Below are positions 24,890-37,051 of a stretch of 64,000 nt of DNA, piece by piece. The stretch's first letter is position 1; each line of letters starts with the position of its first letter. Location: positions 4,154,001 to 4,218,000 of the forward strand of contig JAVHJL010000003.1 in NCBI GenBank assembly GCA_036971715.1, given 5' to 3'. The stretch is from Arthrobotrys musiformis. Its lineage: Eukaryota; Ascomycota; Orbiliomycetes; Orbiliales; Orbiliaceae. Made by a program: the position numbers and the translations under genes. The notes beneath the pieces were generated by a model. That model did no database searches and was not told the origin of the DNA. It saw only the letters and a program-made list of their open reading frames with translations.

Positions 24890-24921
24890 GCCCCCTTTGT
24901 GACGTCTGGGTACGAGACCAG
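24890..24921 (+). repeat. CGAGAC-family element copy, duplication decayed
   Basis: The 32 nt ending in GGGTACGAGACCAG align with the inserts at 37.9 kb and 51.6 kb over most of their length (shared CCCCTTTTG/CCCCCTTTG start, then a TCTGGG/TCTTGG/TCTAGG block). Flanks CCCTATT and TTCTATT match at 5 of 7 positions, so any target duplication is eroded. Confidence 0.55.
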
Positions 24922-25642
24922 TTCTATTCTAGCATCGTTCCAACTCGTAATGCTTGTAGGGCATTCTTTACTCAATCTTCATCCTTTCTCAGGTAGCAAT
25001 ATTTTCAAGTTATAGCCCTCATATAAATAAGTCAGCTTCATCCTCACGCCGCTATAAATAATTTTTATTTTATACGCAGTATATAAACTGCCAATTCGAA
25101 GTTGAAAATTTAGCTAGAGTTGTCTAGAAAGTTATTAATGCCGACGCGTTGTAGGGCGTTGCATATATATTTGCAGCTTTCCATCGAACGAGTTACACAA
25201 GGCCTTTGTCGCTTGGACCTCTGTAATTAGCTATATTAGGTATGTAACCTCATATTGATCGTACAAGGAAACGGTCGTCCCGCGGCCCGCCGTGGTAGCT
25301 ACTGCCTGTATTCTACACACTGATATATCTAGGGCCGAGAGGCGATCTAGTTGTTGATTCTGGTACTTTTTGCAGCACCGTAATTGCTAGACTGAATCAC
25401 CGATGCTGCGAATTTGTCCAATTTGAACTTGCAGTAAGATATACCAACGGTTGAGCTTGATCGAATCCAGTTCATATCGCACTCGTTTTTCGTGTTCTAT
25501 TTTTAGGCCCTAAAGGATATCAGCTTATTGACGTCAAACCTGACATCTAAACCGATCTAGCATAGCTAAATAATCTCGATGTCAAGCGAGCTAACGCTAG
25601 CGGGGCCTATACATTTTGTGTGCCCACATGGCAGAAGGAGCG

Positions 25643-25673
25643 TAGCTTCGAGGCTCGAGACTAGCTTCGAGGC
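25643..25673 (+). repeat. shortest CGAGAC-family micro-insertion, 12-bp direct repeats
   Basis: TAGCTTCGAGGC at 25643-25654 is repeated at 25662-25673, separated by only TCGAGAC. Confidence 0.65.
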
Positions 25674-26768
25674 AGGTAGTCTTAGTCTGTCTCAAAGCAT
25701 ATCTACGTAATCAAATGAGTTTAGGTGAAGAGGTTGGTGATAGTGCAAGCCTCGATACATTCGTTTTACCAAAGAAAGTACGAGGGCGTCCTTCCCTTAT
25801 TTTGCTCCCCGAAGTTGTTGGGCCAATGCAACAGGCTATCAATAATTCGAGTTTTTCGCAGTAATAAAATGCAAATCCTTTGGAGTCTTGGGCGCTAGCA
25901 TCATGAGGGGTGTGTCATGTGGAGACGTGGTCGAGTAAACCCTCAAATCGTCGCATGGGAGGTGTTTCGGGCAGCCAACGCAGCGCAGGTTTTCAAGCAC
26001 CGAGGCTACTGCCTGCAACACACAGATTTGCGTTGTCTTTGTTGGTATTTGAAGCCCGGTGGTTGGCTGGATTGGTCGGCTCGAACATCCAGCAACACCA
26101 CTCCACAAAGCAGAAGCCGTGTCTCCGTGTACTCATAGTCTCATACTATAGTCCCATCGTAAGCGTTTAGGGCTTGGCGGGTTAGCAACATGTCTTCAGC
26201 CCTGACACAAGAAAACGCCATGAAGCCCATTATCTTCAGCTCCTCCTCCTCCTCTGGGAAGTTAGGTATACCCAAAAATCTACCGAGTATGCATGAGACA
26301 CCAGAACTTCTCAGCTGTTCCGCAGTGCGCTGTGCGTCGTTCAGCTTGGTGGCTTCCGTGTTCGACCGCCACCCGAGTGCGATCAATTCTGCTTGGTCAG
26401 TCTGGATTCCGTAGTGCGAACCTTGTCCACAAAGGCGGCACGAGCCTGCCGAAAGATATAACTCGGCCTTGTTATCAGAACGCCTACTCCACCGTACCGA
26501 CATGTATTGCAGCGCGCTATAGCGGATTACGATTGCAACTAGGACTTGAGACCTCAGCCGAAATAGCCAGGTTCGTGGCCGCAAAATGTATATAAAGGAA
26601 CCATTGGAGCTTTTCGGGTCGGGGAAGTTTACAGGCAGAATCGTATTGAAGTTAGAAAGCAGCTCCCCTACAGACCTACAATTTGCACCCACCCACGCAC
26701 AAACGCAGGATATAGATATACCTCTTGTCGCGCCGTCGTAATAAGAAACTTAAGCCGGCGCTTTAAAC

Positions 26769-29628
26769 ATGGCCGACACAGTAGCCGCGGTCCCAGATCA
26801 CCGCCCCTACACAGATGATGACTTTGCGAAAAACTTTCGGAAATCTCCGAAGGAATTTTGGCATTGGCTTACAAGCCTTAACTGGGAGAAGATCCGCCAC
26901 GATCCTCCCAAAGATGATGTCCGGGAAGACTTTGCAGACACTTTAGTTTATCAAGAACTCCTTCGGGAGATTCAGTTGTTTCTCGACAAAGATAATGCTA
27001 ACTTGCTCGCTCTCATGAACGCGATTTTGAAAGCTTTCGGGGAGTCCGTGACGCAAGAGTGGGCAAATCAGTTTCGGGAATGGTCAACGGCAAATAAAGA
27101 TATACTAAAAGGCCGAGTTGGCAAAGAAGATATGTTGGCGGGATTGAAGTCGATGCCATTACCTGATCTTGGGACAGCCAAAAAGACGTACGGGACTGTA
27201 AAAGTCGGTATCGTTGGTGGTGGCATAGCCGGCTTGTACGCTGGGAGGCTGTTCGACTGGCTGAATCAGCACCTTGCAGACAACCCGAAAGTTGGCCCTA
27301 ACGGAGAGGGGCCACTCAAGTTTGAGTTTGAAATTCTCGAGGCTGCAAACCGTGTAGGAGGCCGTATATATACTCATCATTTTTCGCCAAACCAGCATGA
27401 TTATTTCGATGTTGGGGCGATGAGATTTCCAGACACTAAAATTATGAAAAGGCAAGTTGCTATGTTCTCGATCTAGGAAACTAGTGAGAGGGAGAAAGAC
27501 TAACTTTGTTGTAGGACCTTTGATCTTTTCGAGGACGTCGGCCTCTACAAGTCGGAAATCGATATTCAAGAAGCTAGGAAAAAGGCTGCTAAGGAGGAAG
27601 CAAAGAAAGCAGACAAAAGCAAGATTTCAGGATCTAGTATCCCTAATTTCAGCGACGAGAATCATAGCGATGGCCCTAAGAAACTCCTAAAGTATCTACT
27701 AAGCTCAGACAGAACACCCAAATACTTCAACGACGTCCAGCACTACGATGTTCTCCACGAGAAGGACCCTAAGACTGGTGAAGCTAAAATCCCGGCGGAG
27801 AAAGAGCCCGAAGCCAATGAAAACGAACTAAATTCCTACCCAGAGCTTAAAAGACGCGTAGATTACGCACGCCAAAACCCGCGCGGCCCCGAAGACGGTG
27901 GTAAACACGATACATATGGCATAAGTACTCGGAAACACGGCGACGTTCCTTATGCGTAAGCACTATTCACTGCTACAGACAAGATCCCCCCCTTTTCTAA
28001 CGATGGTCTACAGATACGTGGTACTGGGCCAGGAAGCCCTACTGAAATATGCTTTTGAACCATTCAAGTACCTCCTGCGATACGAGTTCTATGTGGGATA
28101 CCAGGCTCTCATGAGATTCGAGAGTTACAGTGTTCGCCAGTTTCTATCAAGAATTTGGTCAGTAGACACCTTTCCGTATTTCCTTAAATATCTCTAACAA
28201 ACTCGGTATAGTAAATTCGATTTTTATACTATCAATTGGCTAGAAACATCGGACTCGTGTGTATCCCCAACTGGAAACTAGCTGCAAATTCTGAGGTGCT
28301 AACAGGTTTACAGAGCAACGGGCTGGTTTGATCTGGCCTTTACTGAGGCTGTGATTGAGTCCTTCACCTTCAGTGCTCCGAAGGTCTGTGTAAACTCTGA
28401 CGAGGGAAGTGATCATCATCACCAGCTATCTCCTGATACAGATTGGTACTGCGTCGAAGGTGGTACCGGAGAGGTAGTCAGACGCTTGAATGACAAAGTA
28501 TCTGGCGAGCCAGAATATAATCAAGTGGTAGTCAAAATGAAGTTGAACCGCGAGGCCGAGGACGAAAATAAAAAGATGGAGGTCTATCTGAAAGATGAAG
28601 GGAAAACACCCCGACAGTATCATACTGTCATCAATACTACCACGCTTGGCTGCGCCTCTCGCATGGACTTGAAGGAGGTTGAACTTCAAACCGGTCAAAA
28701 GACTGCCATCCGCATGCTCCGCTACAGCGCCTCCACAAAAATTGGCATCAAGTTCACAGACCCCTGGTGGATCCAAAAACCGTTCTATATCGACAAGGGT
28801 GGCGTCGCAGCTTCAGATCTTTACTCTGCGAGGATGTGTGTCTACCCTTCATACAACATCCATGATCCTACCAACCGCCCGGCTGTTCTTTTGGCTTCTT
28901 ATTGCTGGGGCCAAGATGCTGAGAGGGTCGGCTCTATGATGAAGAAAACATCGCCAGAAGGCGAGGAGGTCTTGCGAGACTGCCTCCTGAGAGACTTAGC
29001 ACGTCTTCACCACGATGAACAAGCACCATCGGATCTTAATATGAGCTATGAAAAGGTCCTTACCACTCTTCGAAAGAAGTACATCACGCACTATTCCTAT
29101 GATTGGAATCACGACTCTTTCGTCTCTGGGGCGTTCGCAATGTTCGGACCCGGTCAATACCGCAAGATGATGCCCCACCTTCAGCGCCCAACAGCGGACA
29201 GCCGACTTCACTTCGCCGGCGAGGCTACTAGCAACCACCACGCCTGGATTGTTGGCTCTCTGGAAAGTTCTCTTCGTTCCGTCTGCCACTTGTTAATTAA
29301 GACGGGGCACTGGGATTTGCTTTCTAAGAAAGGCCCACTGTTCCATGCATGGGGCCGACTCCCTGGTTTCAACAAGAAAATATTTTTCTGGCAATACGTC
29401 CTTGGTTTATTGCCTCCCGCAAATCAAAAGACTGGGCTGGACATCGTACAAGAGGAGCTCAAGGATGACCTCAAAAAAGATATCTTGGATGAATTCAAAA
29501 AGGATATCCTGGATGACTTCAAGAAAGACGTCTTGGGTGACTTCAAGAAGGACATCTTGAATGCCCTCAAGCAGGATGTCTTAGATGCGATCAAGAAGGA
29601 CGTCTTGACGCCAAACGGCGAGAACTAG
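26769..29628 (+). CDS. FAD-dependent amine oxidase (L-amino-acid-oxidase-like)
   Basis: Five exons (26769-27451, 27515-27955, 28014-28157, 28212-28256, 28314-29628) give 875 aa. Intron 1 has a GC donor (AG|GCAAGT..GACTAAC..TAG); the others are GT-AG. The spliced frame restores GAMRFPDTKIMKRTFDLF and WLETSDSATGWFDLAFTEAV, both characteristic of fungal flavin amine oxidases. The FAD-binding Rossmann motif VGIVGGGIAG lies at 146-155, with the acidic end of strand 2 in FEILEAANRVGGRIY. The C-terminal FAD segment is LHFAGEATSNHHAWIVGSLESSLRS. Such enzymes oxidatively deaminate amines or L-amino acids, releasing H2O2 and ammonia; the substrate is not predictable here. The C-terminus carries an unusual octapeptide repeat (821-868). 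No signal peptide is visible. It converges on the tyrosinase gene. Confidence 0.92.
29461..29604 (+). repeat. 24-bp coding minisatellite (octapeptide repeat)
   Basis: Six tandem 24-bp units at the 3' end of the amine oxidase gene encode variants of L-D-x-F-K-K-D-(I/V). Hydrophobic residues recur at positions 1, 4 and 8 of each unit, giving an amphipathic, highly charged tail. Confidence 0.85.
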
Positions 29629-30271
29629 ACAATTGTATATATAAATGCTTTGGTCCGATTAAAGATCTTATACATTGAATGCAAATACCGCCGCCCAGTT
29701 CTCGGAGAAATATGATAATACTATACATATATATTGCGCGCCAGGGTGTGGGATGAGACACTAGTACTGCCCTCGGAATTGATCGATGTCCTCAAAGATT
29801 GCATATTCGTTCCATGTTGTTGTTTACGCCCCGCACCTTGGACCATGAATCTTGAGTTTAGTTACGAGACTGAATCTTGAGGTTCAGAACGCACACTGGA
29901 ACTTGTTAGCTTCTGTGTAGCAAAACTATGGCTTCCAATTCAATCGATCAACTGTTGTTGAACGTAGTTTCTAAAGTTAAACCCCGGTTTTCTAGACTCT
30001 GCTTAGAATCCTCATTCCATGCACCTTAAATTTGTGGTATTGCATCTAGTTTCTATTAAAAAAGATGATATAAATTTTTTGGATCTATGGTCTATATTCT
30101 AAGTCTAACAACGACATTAGGGCATGAACTTCCACCTCGATTACTATCCCAGAGCGCGAATAGGCTAGTGGTACATTGGTCTGAAGACATTATATGTACA
30201 AAATAATGATTATATATATATATTAGAATCTACAAGCAAGATTCAGCCTTCGCGTCGGCCGCAAACTCGGC
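29629..30271. other. convergent spacer, amine oxidase / tyrosinase
   Basis: 3' flanks only; contains the micro-insertion at 29846-29881. Confidence 0.6.
29846..29881 (+). repeat. CGAGAC-family micro-insertion with 11-bp direct repeats
   Basis: TGAATCTTGAG at 29846-29856 and 29871-29881 flanks the 14-nt insert TTTAGTTACGAGAC. Confidence 0.8.
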
Positions 30272-32509
30272 TCACAAAGTTTTTGGCTCCAGTTTACCTG
30301 CAGCAACATCGACCCAATCGATCTTGCTCTTGTATTCGCCATATGTTGGGGCCGTCTCCATGTCCTTTGGCAAACCCACTTCACCCGCGACAATCTGGAT
30401 TTTTAGGTCTTTCACCTCTTTAAAATCCTCAACGATCCCATCTGCAGCGGTCCTAACTTTCAACTTGAGGTTTTTGAGGAGATATGGAACGACAACGTCG
30501 GGAAGAAGGCTTTCAATCTCCTTCGACTCGACTTTTTTAAGGAGAGAAGCGGTCAATGGAATTGTACCAGTGACAAGAACATCTGTTGAGGTATCGAACC
30601 TCGTTAGAACACCATGTGCACCAACAGAATTCGGGTCGGTGATCCACTTTGCTGCGTTATCAGTAGAGGGTTCTCCAAGAAAAGCGTTGATCCCAAAAGT
30701 TCCGGTCTCCGCTCCGCTGTTAACTTCGATGTTGATGATCCAGTCCGTGTATTTTTCGGAGTTGTCCACGACAGAGGCGATAGGATTTGACTCTTGCCGC
30801 TTTTGACGCCGAGAGGAGTCCCTGGCATTTTTGATGGTGAAGGCAGGGGTCCGTGCGCCATAAAGCTTGTTAATGGCGATCAAAGTATCTCGAGAATTTC
30901 CGCTATCGGTTTCAGAATAGGAGTAACCGAACTGCTTCGGGTCCTCGACATCGGCGCCTGTAAAGAATGCGTCCGCAGACTTTCTGAATGGATAGAGGGG
31001 CGTTTTCTCATCAACGACGGAATTGAATGGAACAGCCCAGGTTCCCATCCTCGTTCTGCCTGAGAATTTGTAGGAATTTGGGTTAAGGGTCTGCCACATT
31101 GTGAATATGCGGTCGACATTGACGTGGTGGAGCCAGAAAATAGGATCAAATCCGGAGTATACGGGTGGGTCCATGTGTCCCAGCATTCCACCATTGACAC
31201 CCAGAATCGTACCACTTCCAAGACCATCCAAATTCTGTCCAACAGCTAAATGGACACTCCCATGAACCCCTTCGAATGATTCAAATCTGAACCCGTTACT
31301 CCGATCGTATCCTGTACTAGCCATACTGGTGAAAGTTTTGTATCCGGTGAGAACTTGGTATATTCTGTTCCTCCAAGTTCCCTCGTTGGCTTTCATAACT
31401 GTGTTGATTTCTCGTATGTGAGTGACCGGGCTGCCCGATTTTGCAGGGAAGCGAATAGTTTCGGTGACGTTCCCCCAAGGATAGTTCTTAAATTCGGATA
31501 AGTCACTAAACCAATAAGAAAACAAAGGATTTTGCACGCTCTCCCTATCGTATCGGACGGTTTCGATTTGAATAAGGTTTTGTTGGCAAACTTCCTCCGG
31601 AATGCTGCCATCTGCCGCCCAGTCCCAATACGGGAAACGTAGGCCTGGGAGAACTGCCTTGAACTTTTCTTTCTTTGGACCCTCAGGGATTCCGTCGACG
31701 ATATCGCTGGCGTGCTGCCACATAACCTGTTCAATAAGCGCCATATACGGCCGGTGCCAAGGTAGAAACAATACATCCGAGTGAGGGCAGTATCCCCACT
31801 CTGGATTCGCGCCTTGTTGAAGTTCAACACCTCCCCTGTCAAAACGCTCGTTAGTAGCTAGGACGAATATATCCAACCGCCGTAGAATTACTTACCATGA
31901 CTTAAAGGGAGCTCCGTGGATACCAGCAATGCCATAGTATGATGTTTCCATGCTCTGAGGCTGCTTCTCAAGTCGGTAAAGAGCCATGATGAACAAGCTA
32001 AACTCAGTAGGGTTCTTGATGAGTTCTCTGATTTCTTTTCGTACGGCAGTTTGTCCGTTTTTAACACCTGTCACAATGATAGGCGCCTTTTGTTCAGTAC
32101 CGTAAGACCCACGAAAGTCCTCAAGACTAGTTGGATCATATTCCCCTTTATTAGCACTGGCTGTGCTTGTTGGACGTCTAGGGCGCGAGGAGGTTGCGGT
32201 GGCCTTTACGGTGGCCCTTGCGGTGGCCTTTGCAGTGGCCTCAGTGGCCTTTGAGCTAGATTTTGCGCTAGACTTTACGCTGACCTTTTCGATGTTTGAA
32301 GCTTCATGCTGGTACCTAACAGGCGTGGGATTGTATGAGGGTTCATCTGTGTCGTCTTGGTAGCTATAATACCCATTATCTTCGGCATAGTAATATCCGT
32401 TCTGCACTCGATAGTCTCGACGGGCCAACTCCTCTGTGGGGCGACCAGTAGTAATTGAAAAAATGCTTGAAGCAATCAAAGCGTACTTGAGGGAGGACCA
32501 GCCTGCCAT
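30272..32509 (-). CDS. secreted tyrosinase (type-3 copper oxidase)
   Basis: Two exons (32509-31896, 31835-30272; 60-nt GTAAGT..CTAAC..CAG intron) give 725 aa. A hydrophobic leader (1-~22) suggests secretion. A low-complexity Lys/Ala/Thr stretch (~75-110) precedes the catalytic core. CuA ligands are H198 (GIHG), H223 (YCPHSD) and H232 (PWHR); C221 is placed for the Cys-His thioether bridge of fungal tyrosinases. CuB ligands are H396 and H400 (VHGSVH) and H442 (DPIFWLHHVNVD). The long C-terminal part resembles the tyrosinase C-terminal domain that caps the active site and is cleaved on activation. It catalyses o-hydroxylation of phenols and oxidation to quinones (melanin-type chemistry). It converges on an amine oxidase gene 643 bp away. 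Confidence 0.94.
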
Positions 32510-34971
32510 GTTTACAATAAAGTCTTGAAAAAAAAAAATGAAATGAAGAAATGAACGTAATATGATAAAGAAAAGAAAGAATATATTGCCTGGTTAATGG
32601 AATTTGACGAAGGCGGATACGTTGAAATTTATAGATCAATCTTCTAAGCTTTTCAAAGCCGCGAGACCACTCGAATGTTTCAATCCAAGCTACTGGAAGG
32701 CGCGCGCGCTATCCGTCTTAACGTGGGACGCCGTCATGCACAAACAACGCCATCCAAGCTATCGTCGAAACATCGGATGGTTGCATCGGCAAGCCGGCAA
32801 ACTTTAATTTTTATGCGAAGAGAGCATAGTCCTTCCGTATACGTTATCGGGGCAGCCCCGCGAAAACATGCCATAGCTTTTAGCTGCATTCTAGGTTGTC
32901 TGAAGTCGGCCTGAGACCAAACAGGTGGTGGTTTGGTGTTGCATAACCAGTCTCAGAGATTGGACTAACCGAACAAGGTCTAAAGCCTGCCCCTTGGTAC
33001 AATATCACACCCGATGCGGTATGCTTCCTGCTTTTTCTGGATTAAGCTGCCCTTAAATTTGCGGAAGAAAAAATTTCATACCTAAGACTAGTTAACCAAT
33101 ACTTCTATAGTCTGGGGTGAACTCCCCCAGTCTTAATAGAGCAACCAGCCAAAATAAGGTTAGTAGTAGATGTATAGATCAACACTGGGGCACTGCGCCC
33201 GCGAACTAAAATGTGCTGAGATCTCGTGACCGCCCAGATAGCAATGAATCCGCCCGATACCAGACTTGTAGGTAAAAAGCCCCAGTCTGCGGGTAATCCG
33301 TGTTTACGTCTATACATATCCAGTTGCCCATGGGTCTCTGTTCGACGCGATGCCTGGCTCCAGAGAAGGGGTTTAAGGCCGACAATTTCGTTTTATGGGG
33401 AATAAATATCGAGAATCAAGAAACTTTGAAGCGGCACGCCACAGTAGATATTGAATCCAAACTAGAAAGAAATCATGAGGACTTTTTGTTTGGACAACAA
33501 ACTTTAGCTCAGTAATACCCAGCTTAGTGGAATATTATGTCTAGAGGGAGTTCGCCATTGCTCGAAAATTGACGATATTATCTCGCTCGTTTGATAAATA
33601 TTGTAATATTATCACGTCGGCGCGGTGATCATGAGCTCAGACACAATTGGTTTTCCCGTAGCCGGCACGGCTATAGCTATCCTAAGTACCACAAAAGTCT
33701 AATAGCAGCGAAATAGCAGCGACGAGATGCGCATTTTATCGTAGATTAGCCAGTAAATATGCCGATTTTAGGGACAGCTAGATAAAACTTTCAACGAATA
33801 TTTTGTTCTGGCGGCATTTTAGATTCTCAGTTCGTGAATCGATCGTAGGAGTAGGATGTCTCAATCACCACAAACAACTTCTAAGCCAACACACTTGCGC
33901 GCTCTAGGTAAACAAGTTTTAGCTAAAGGAAACATATCGGTTAGTGTGAAAGACATCTGGGACGGCCCGAAATTAAGCGACAGCTTATGTATATACGGTA
34001 TAAAGATTGTCCACTCAGACCTCCCGCTTCACTGATGATTTATCTTATGCACGTTCGCTCTCCCAGTTCTGGGTTCGAGACGAGCGTTCGCTTCAAGGTT
34101 GAAAAGAGGCTATAGTTCGAAACCTAAGCTCTTCATCGCATGCAGTCGCTGTAACAAAAGTGTTTCGTAGACCAATGCAGCCGGCCCGTCGGGCTATACT
34201 CACCTCAATACACGTGTATTAGGCAAGCTGGAGCATTGCATTGTCGGAGCCAAGCCTGGACTCCAATCTGTGTTTTGTTGGCCAAGGCATAGGTGACTAT
34301 TTTGTTGTAGTTTGCGCGTTGCGACCAACACAAAGTTGTACGCTAGTCTGGATACAGTATTTTCTGAGAAATCATTACCCGAAATAGGAGTTTCCCCAAA
34401 CAGTAAATTTCCCTATTTAGAGAACGCACATTATACAACACGAACAACACTAACCCCGCGTAAAAATCACCGTTGATCCCCGTGTCATGGCATGAAAGAC
34501 TGGTCGAACACCGTCCAAAGCCATCAGATTGTCTCGGCATTTGCTCGTCTTCTCCTTTGCACGTGATTTATAGTCTGTCCGCAGTGCAGCCGCAGGCTGA
34601 GGCCTCTTAATATATTTTGAAGATGCGCAACCTGTCCACGCAGCTGAAATACCCACTACTTGCAATTCCTTATCAGAGGGCCCTGCAGCCCCATTGAATC
34701 CAGACCGCTTCAAAAGAAGAGCTACCTAAATCCATAGACCCCCCCACACCTTGAAGCATAGTACAATGTTAAGTTCGAATTTTCAATTTTATTTGGGTTT
34801 TGTAAACGAGGGAGCCATGTCTAGGACATTCACTATTTCCCAACGATCTGATGAAGCCCACGCCTTCAGGTAGAATGTAAATAAATACATCGGAATTATC
34901 CAGTGCTATACATTTCCATCGTAAACAAGCTGGCGGTAGCTACAGAAAAAAAGTAAGAGGTATTGCAGATG
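32510..34971. other. 2.5-kb intergenic region
   Basis: Promoter side of the tyrosinase gene followed by AT-rich DNA. ORFs of up to 87 codons show no family features. Contains the micro-insertion at 34052-34092. Confidence 0.6.
34052..34092 (+). repeat. CGAGAC-family micro-insertion with 8-bp direct repeats
   Basis: CGTTCGCT at 34052-34059 and 34085-34092 flanks a 25-nt insert ending CTGGGTTCGAGACGAG. Confidence 0.75.
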
Positions 34972-37051
34972 CTACCTATCGCCAGTTCTAGAACCGGTCG
35001 GGCCGCCGTCCAATCCACCTTTGGGACCAGCTGCACGGGCCTTCGCTAGCGCTGCTGCTTCGCGCTGTTTGCTCAGACGACGTTCGGCAGTCTGAATTTC
35101 GTTGACGACCCTAGCCGTTAAGTCCTTGATGTCAAGGAAGAGAAACTCTTTATCTTGCTGGACAATACCCCTAGGCAAACTCAGGGCGTAAACCTTGCCG
35201 GAGCCTTCACGAGCCTCGAGATTTCGCTGTCGGATAATAAGATGCTCGCAAACAACACAGGGCGGACGGGAGATTCCGATATAAGGGTATGCTAGTCGTG
35301 GAGAATGTCCGAGGTTCGCAAGGAGGGTGAGCTCAGCGTGGTAAAGTGTTGGAAATGATGGACTGTCGTCGTTGAGGATTGAGAGCAGTTTCTGGCAATC
35401 CTCTGGGTCTGGTACAACAGTGTGCAAGAAGCTGAGAAAACTTTGAACCCTGTCTGAAATCTCATCTTGTGTCAGGTGATTCAGATGGAGAAATCGATAT
35501 AGACAGCTTTCGAGCTTCTCACCGGGTGCCGTTGGCATTTGGGGCAGACATTGCCTGGACCGGAAGACGTTGAGTACGACCTGTCGGTGGGTCAGTTCTT
35601 CCGCCTTGGAGACGTATTCGAGGAACCTTCCCATTCGACGGAAGATATCCGAAAGCTCGTGACACTTCTGAAAGAATTCATTCTCGGTTTTCAATTTCGG
35701 AACTCCTTCTTCTTGGTATCTCTTTTTCTTGCCTGCACGTCGTTTGAGGCTACCATCCTCAGGCTTAGTGTTACCAGTCTTTTGGCGCAACGTCGATAGC
35801 GCCGATTTAGAGGCAGCAAAGAACTCCTTAAAGGCCTTTCGGGTCTTTCCCCCGATTTTACTAGGCTTGAACTTGCCAGACTTTCTATTGCCCATCTCAT
35901 CTTGGAGGAACAAGCTATCAAATGGATGCACGTCTCCAGGATCAGAAAATTCCTCCTGGATATCGAGATGCTCTTGATAGCAATCCGCAAGCTTCCTAAT
36001 AATTCCAGCATAACGCCTGAATACTGTTGAATTATTGGTGAAGGCAGCAATATATTCGAGATAGATAATTAGAACACGGATTCTCTCCCGAGAACCGGTT
36101 TCATCGCCCTTTGCCCTCAACTCGTGAGCTCTTTTTAAGGCTAGTTTGGCGTTCAGGAACGCGCATATGAATAGCTGGCTCCAAATGTAAAGATTCTCGT
36201 ACGTGAGAATATGAAGTCTTCTCTCAAACCTTCTTGATCGGAGGCGCTTTTTGACACTTTCATATGATGAATCGCTCTGCAAGTAGATGTACGCAAGGCC
36301 ATATGCGAGGTCTTTGTCCCGCGAGGGCTCCGAAGAAGGCAACTTGTCGACAAAGTACTTGGTCTCGTCCTCGGTCGGCTCGAGCAATTCGAGATAGTGA
36401 GGTTTGAAAAAATGTTCCTCCAAAATTATGATTTCATCCAACAAATTTTCGAAGCTTTTGAAAAGCTTTGAGATATGAGGGAGGCAGTACTCAACCTGGT
36501 GAACACGAAAGTCATCTTCAATTTTCTTTCTCGTCTCGCCATCTTGTGCTTCTAAGTATTCGTGGGACAATTGAAATATCTTGGCTGCGTGTTCTTCTAC
36601 TCGGTCATATTGCCACTCGGCATATCTATTGGAGTTATTCTACTTAGCTAATGATCCGTACCTAATACGGCAAAAGAGTAATGGTGTGACTTTACCTCTC
36701 TGTTAATGTTTCTCGCTCGATTGAACTCCCACATTTAACATTGTCGGCAGGGTTAATGGTTGCCACCAAGCAGATTTCGTCTTTTGTCAACCATTCCACG
36801 GCGATAGCGACTGCCTCGTCAGGACAAGCGACAAGCAGCCCGGCTAGTTCATCAAGCAGATTTTTCATGGTTGTGAATCGGTATTTCGTCAAGTACCGTG
36901 CGTTTCCCACCAACATTCGATATTCTTCGGCTCTGTCGGTGATAATCTTTCTGACCTTCTTGTTACCAGCCGCTAGTAGGTTCAGAAAGGCGCAATTAGA
37001 GAGATATTCTTGTGCTGCCTGCCTATTAGGCGGCACGGCTAACGTCGACAT
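34972..37051 (-). CDS. fungal deaminase-fold protein (OTT_1508-like)
   Basis: Two exons (37051-36696, 36625-34972; 70-nt intron) give 669 aa; the junction reads ETLTERYAEWQYDRV. Residues 1-530 are largely helical, with a Lys/Arg-rich stretch around 365-425. The C-terminal part carries HAELTLL (H548, E550) and, about 25 residues later, RPPCVVC (C575, C578). This HAE plus PCxxC arrangement is that of zinc-dependent cytidine-deaminase-fold enzymes, and the context resembles the OTT_1508-type deaminases common in Pezizomycotina. The substrate (nucleotide, nucleic acid or other) is unknown. A Gly/Pro-rich tail follows. No signal peptide. The ligands are intact, so activity is plausible but not shown. 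Confidence 0.8.

Larger units (their letters stand above)
24740..26768. other. 2.0-kb intergenic region
   Basis: No supported gene. An open frame at 26692-26141 (-) lacks family features. Holds a 32-nt core-element copy ending at 24921 and a micro-insertion at 25643-25673. Confidence 0.55.

Noticed and set aside
26141..26692. 183-codon open frame on the minus strand
   Set aside because: Begins at a non-ATG codon, has no domain or signal features, and lies where the opposite strand is also open; not called as a gene.
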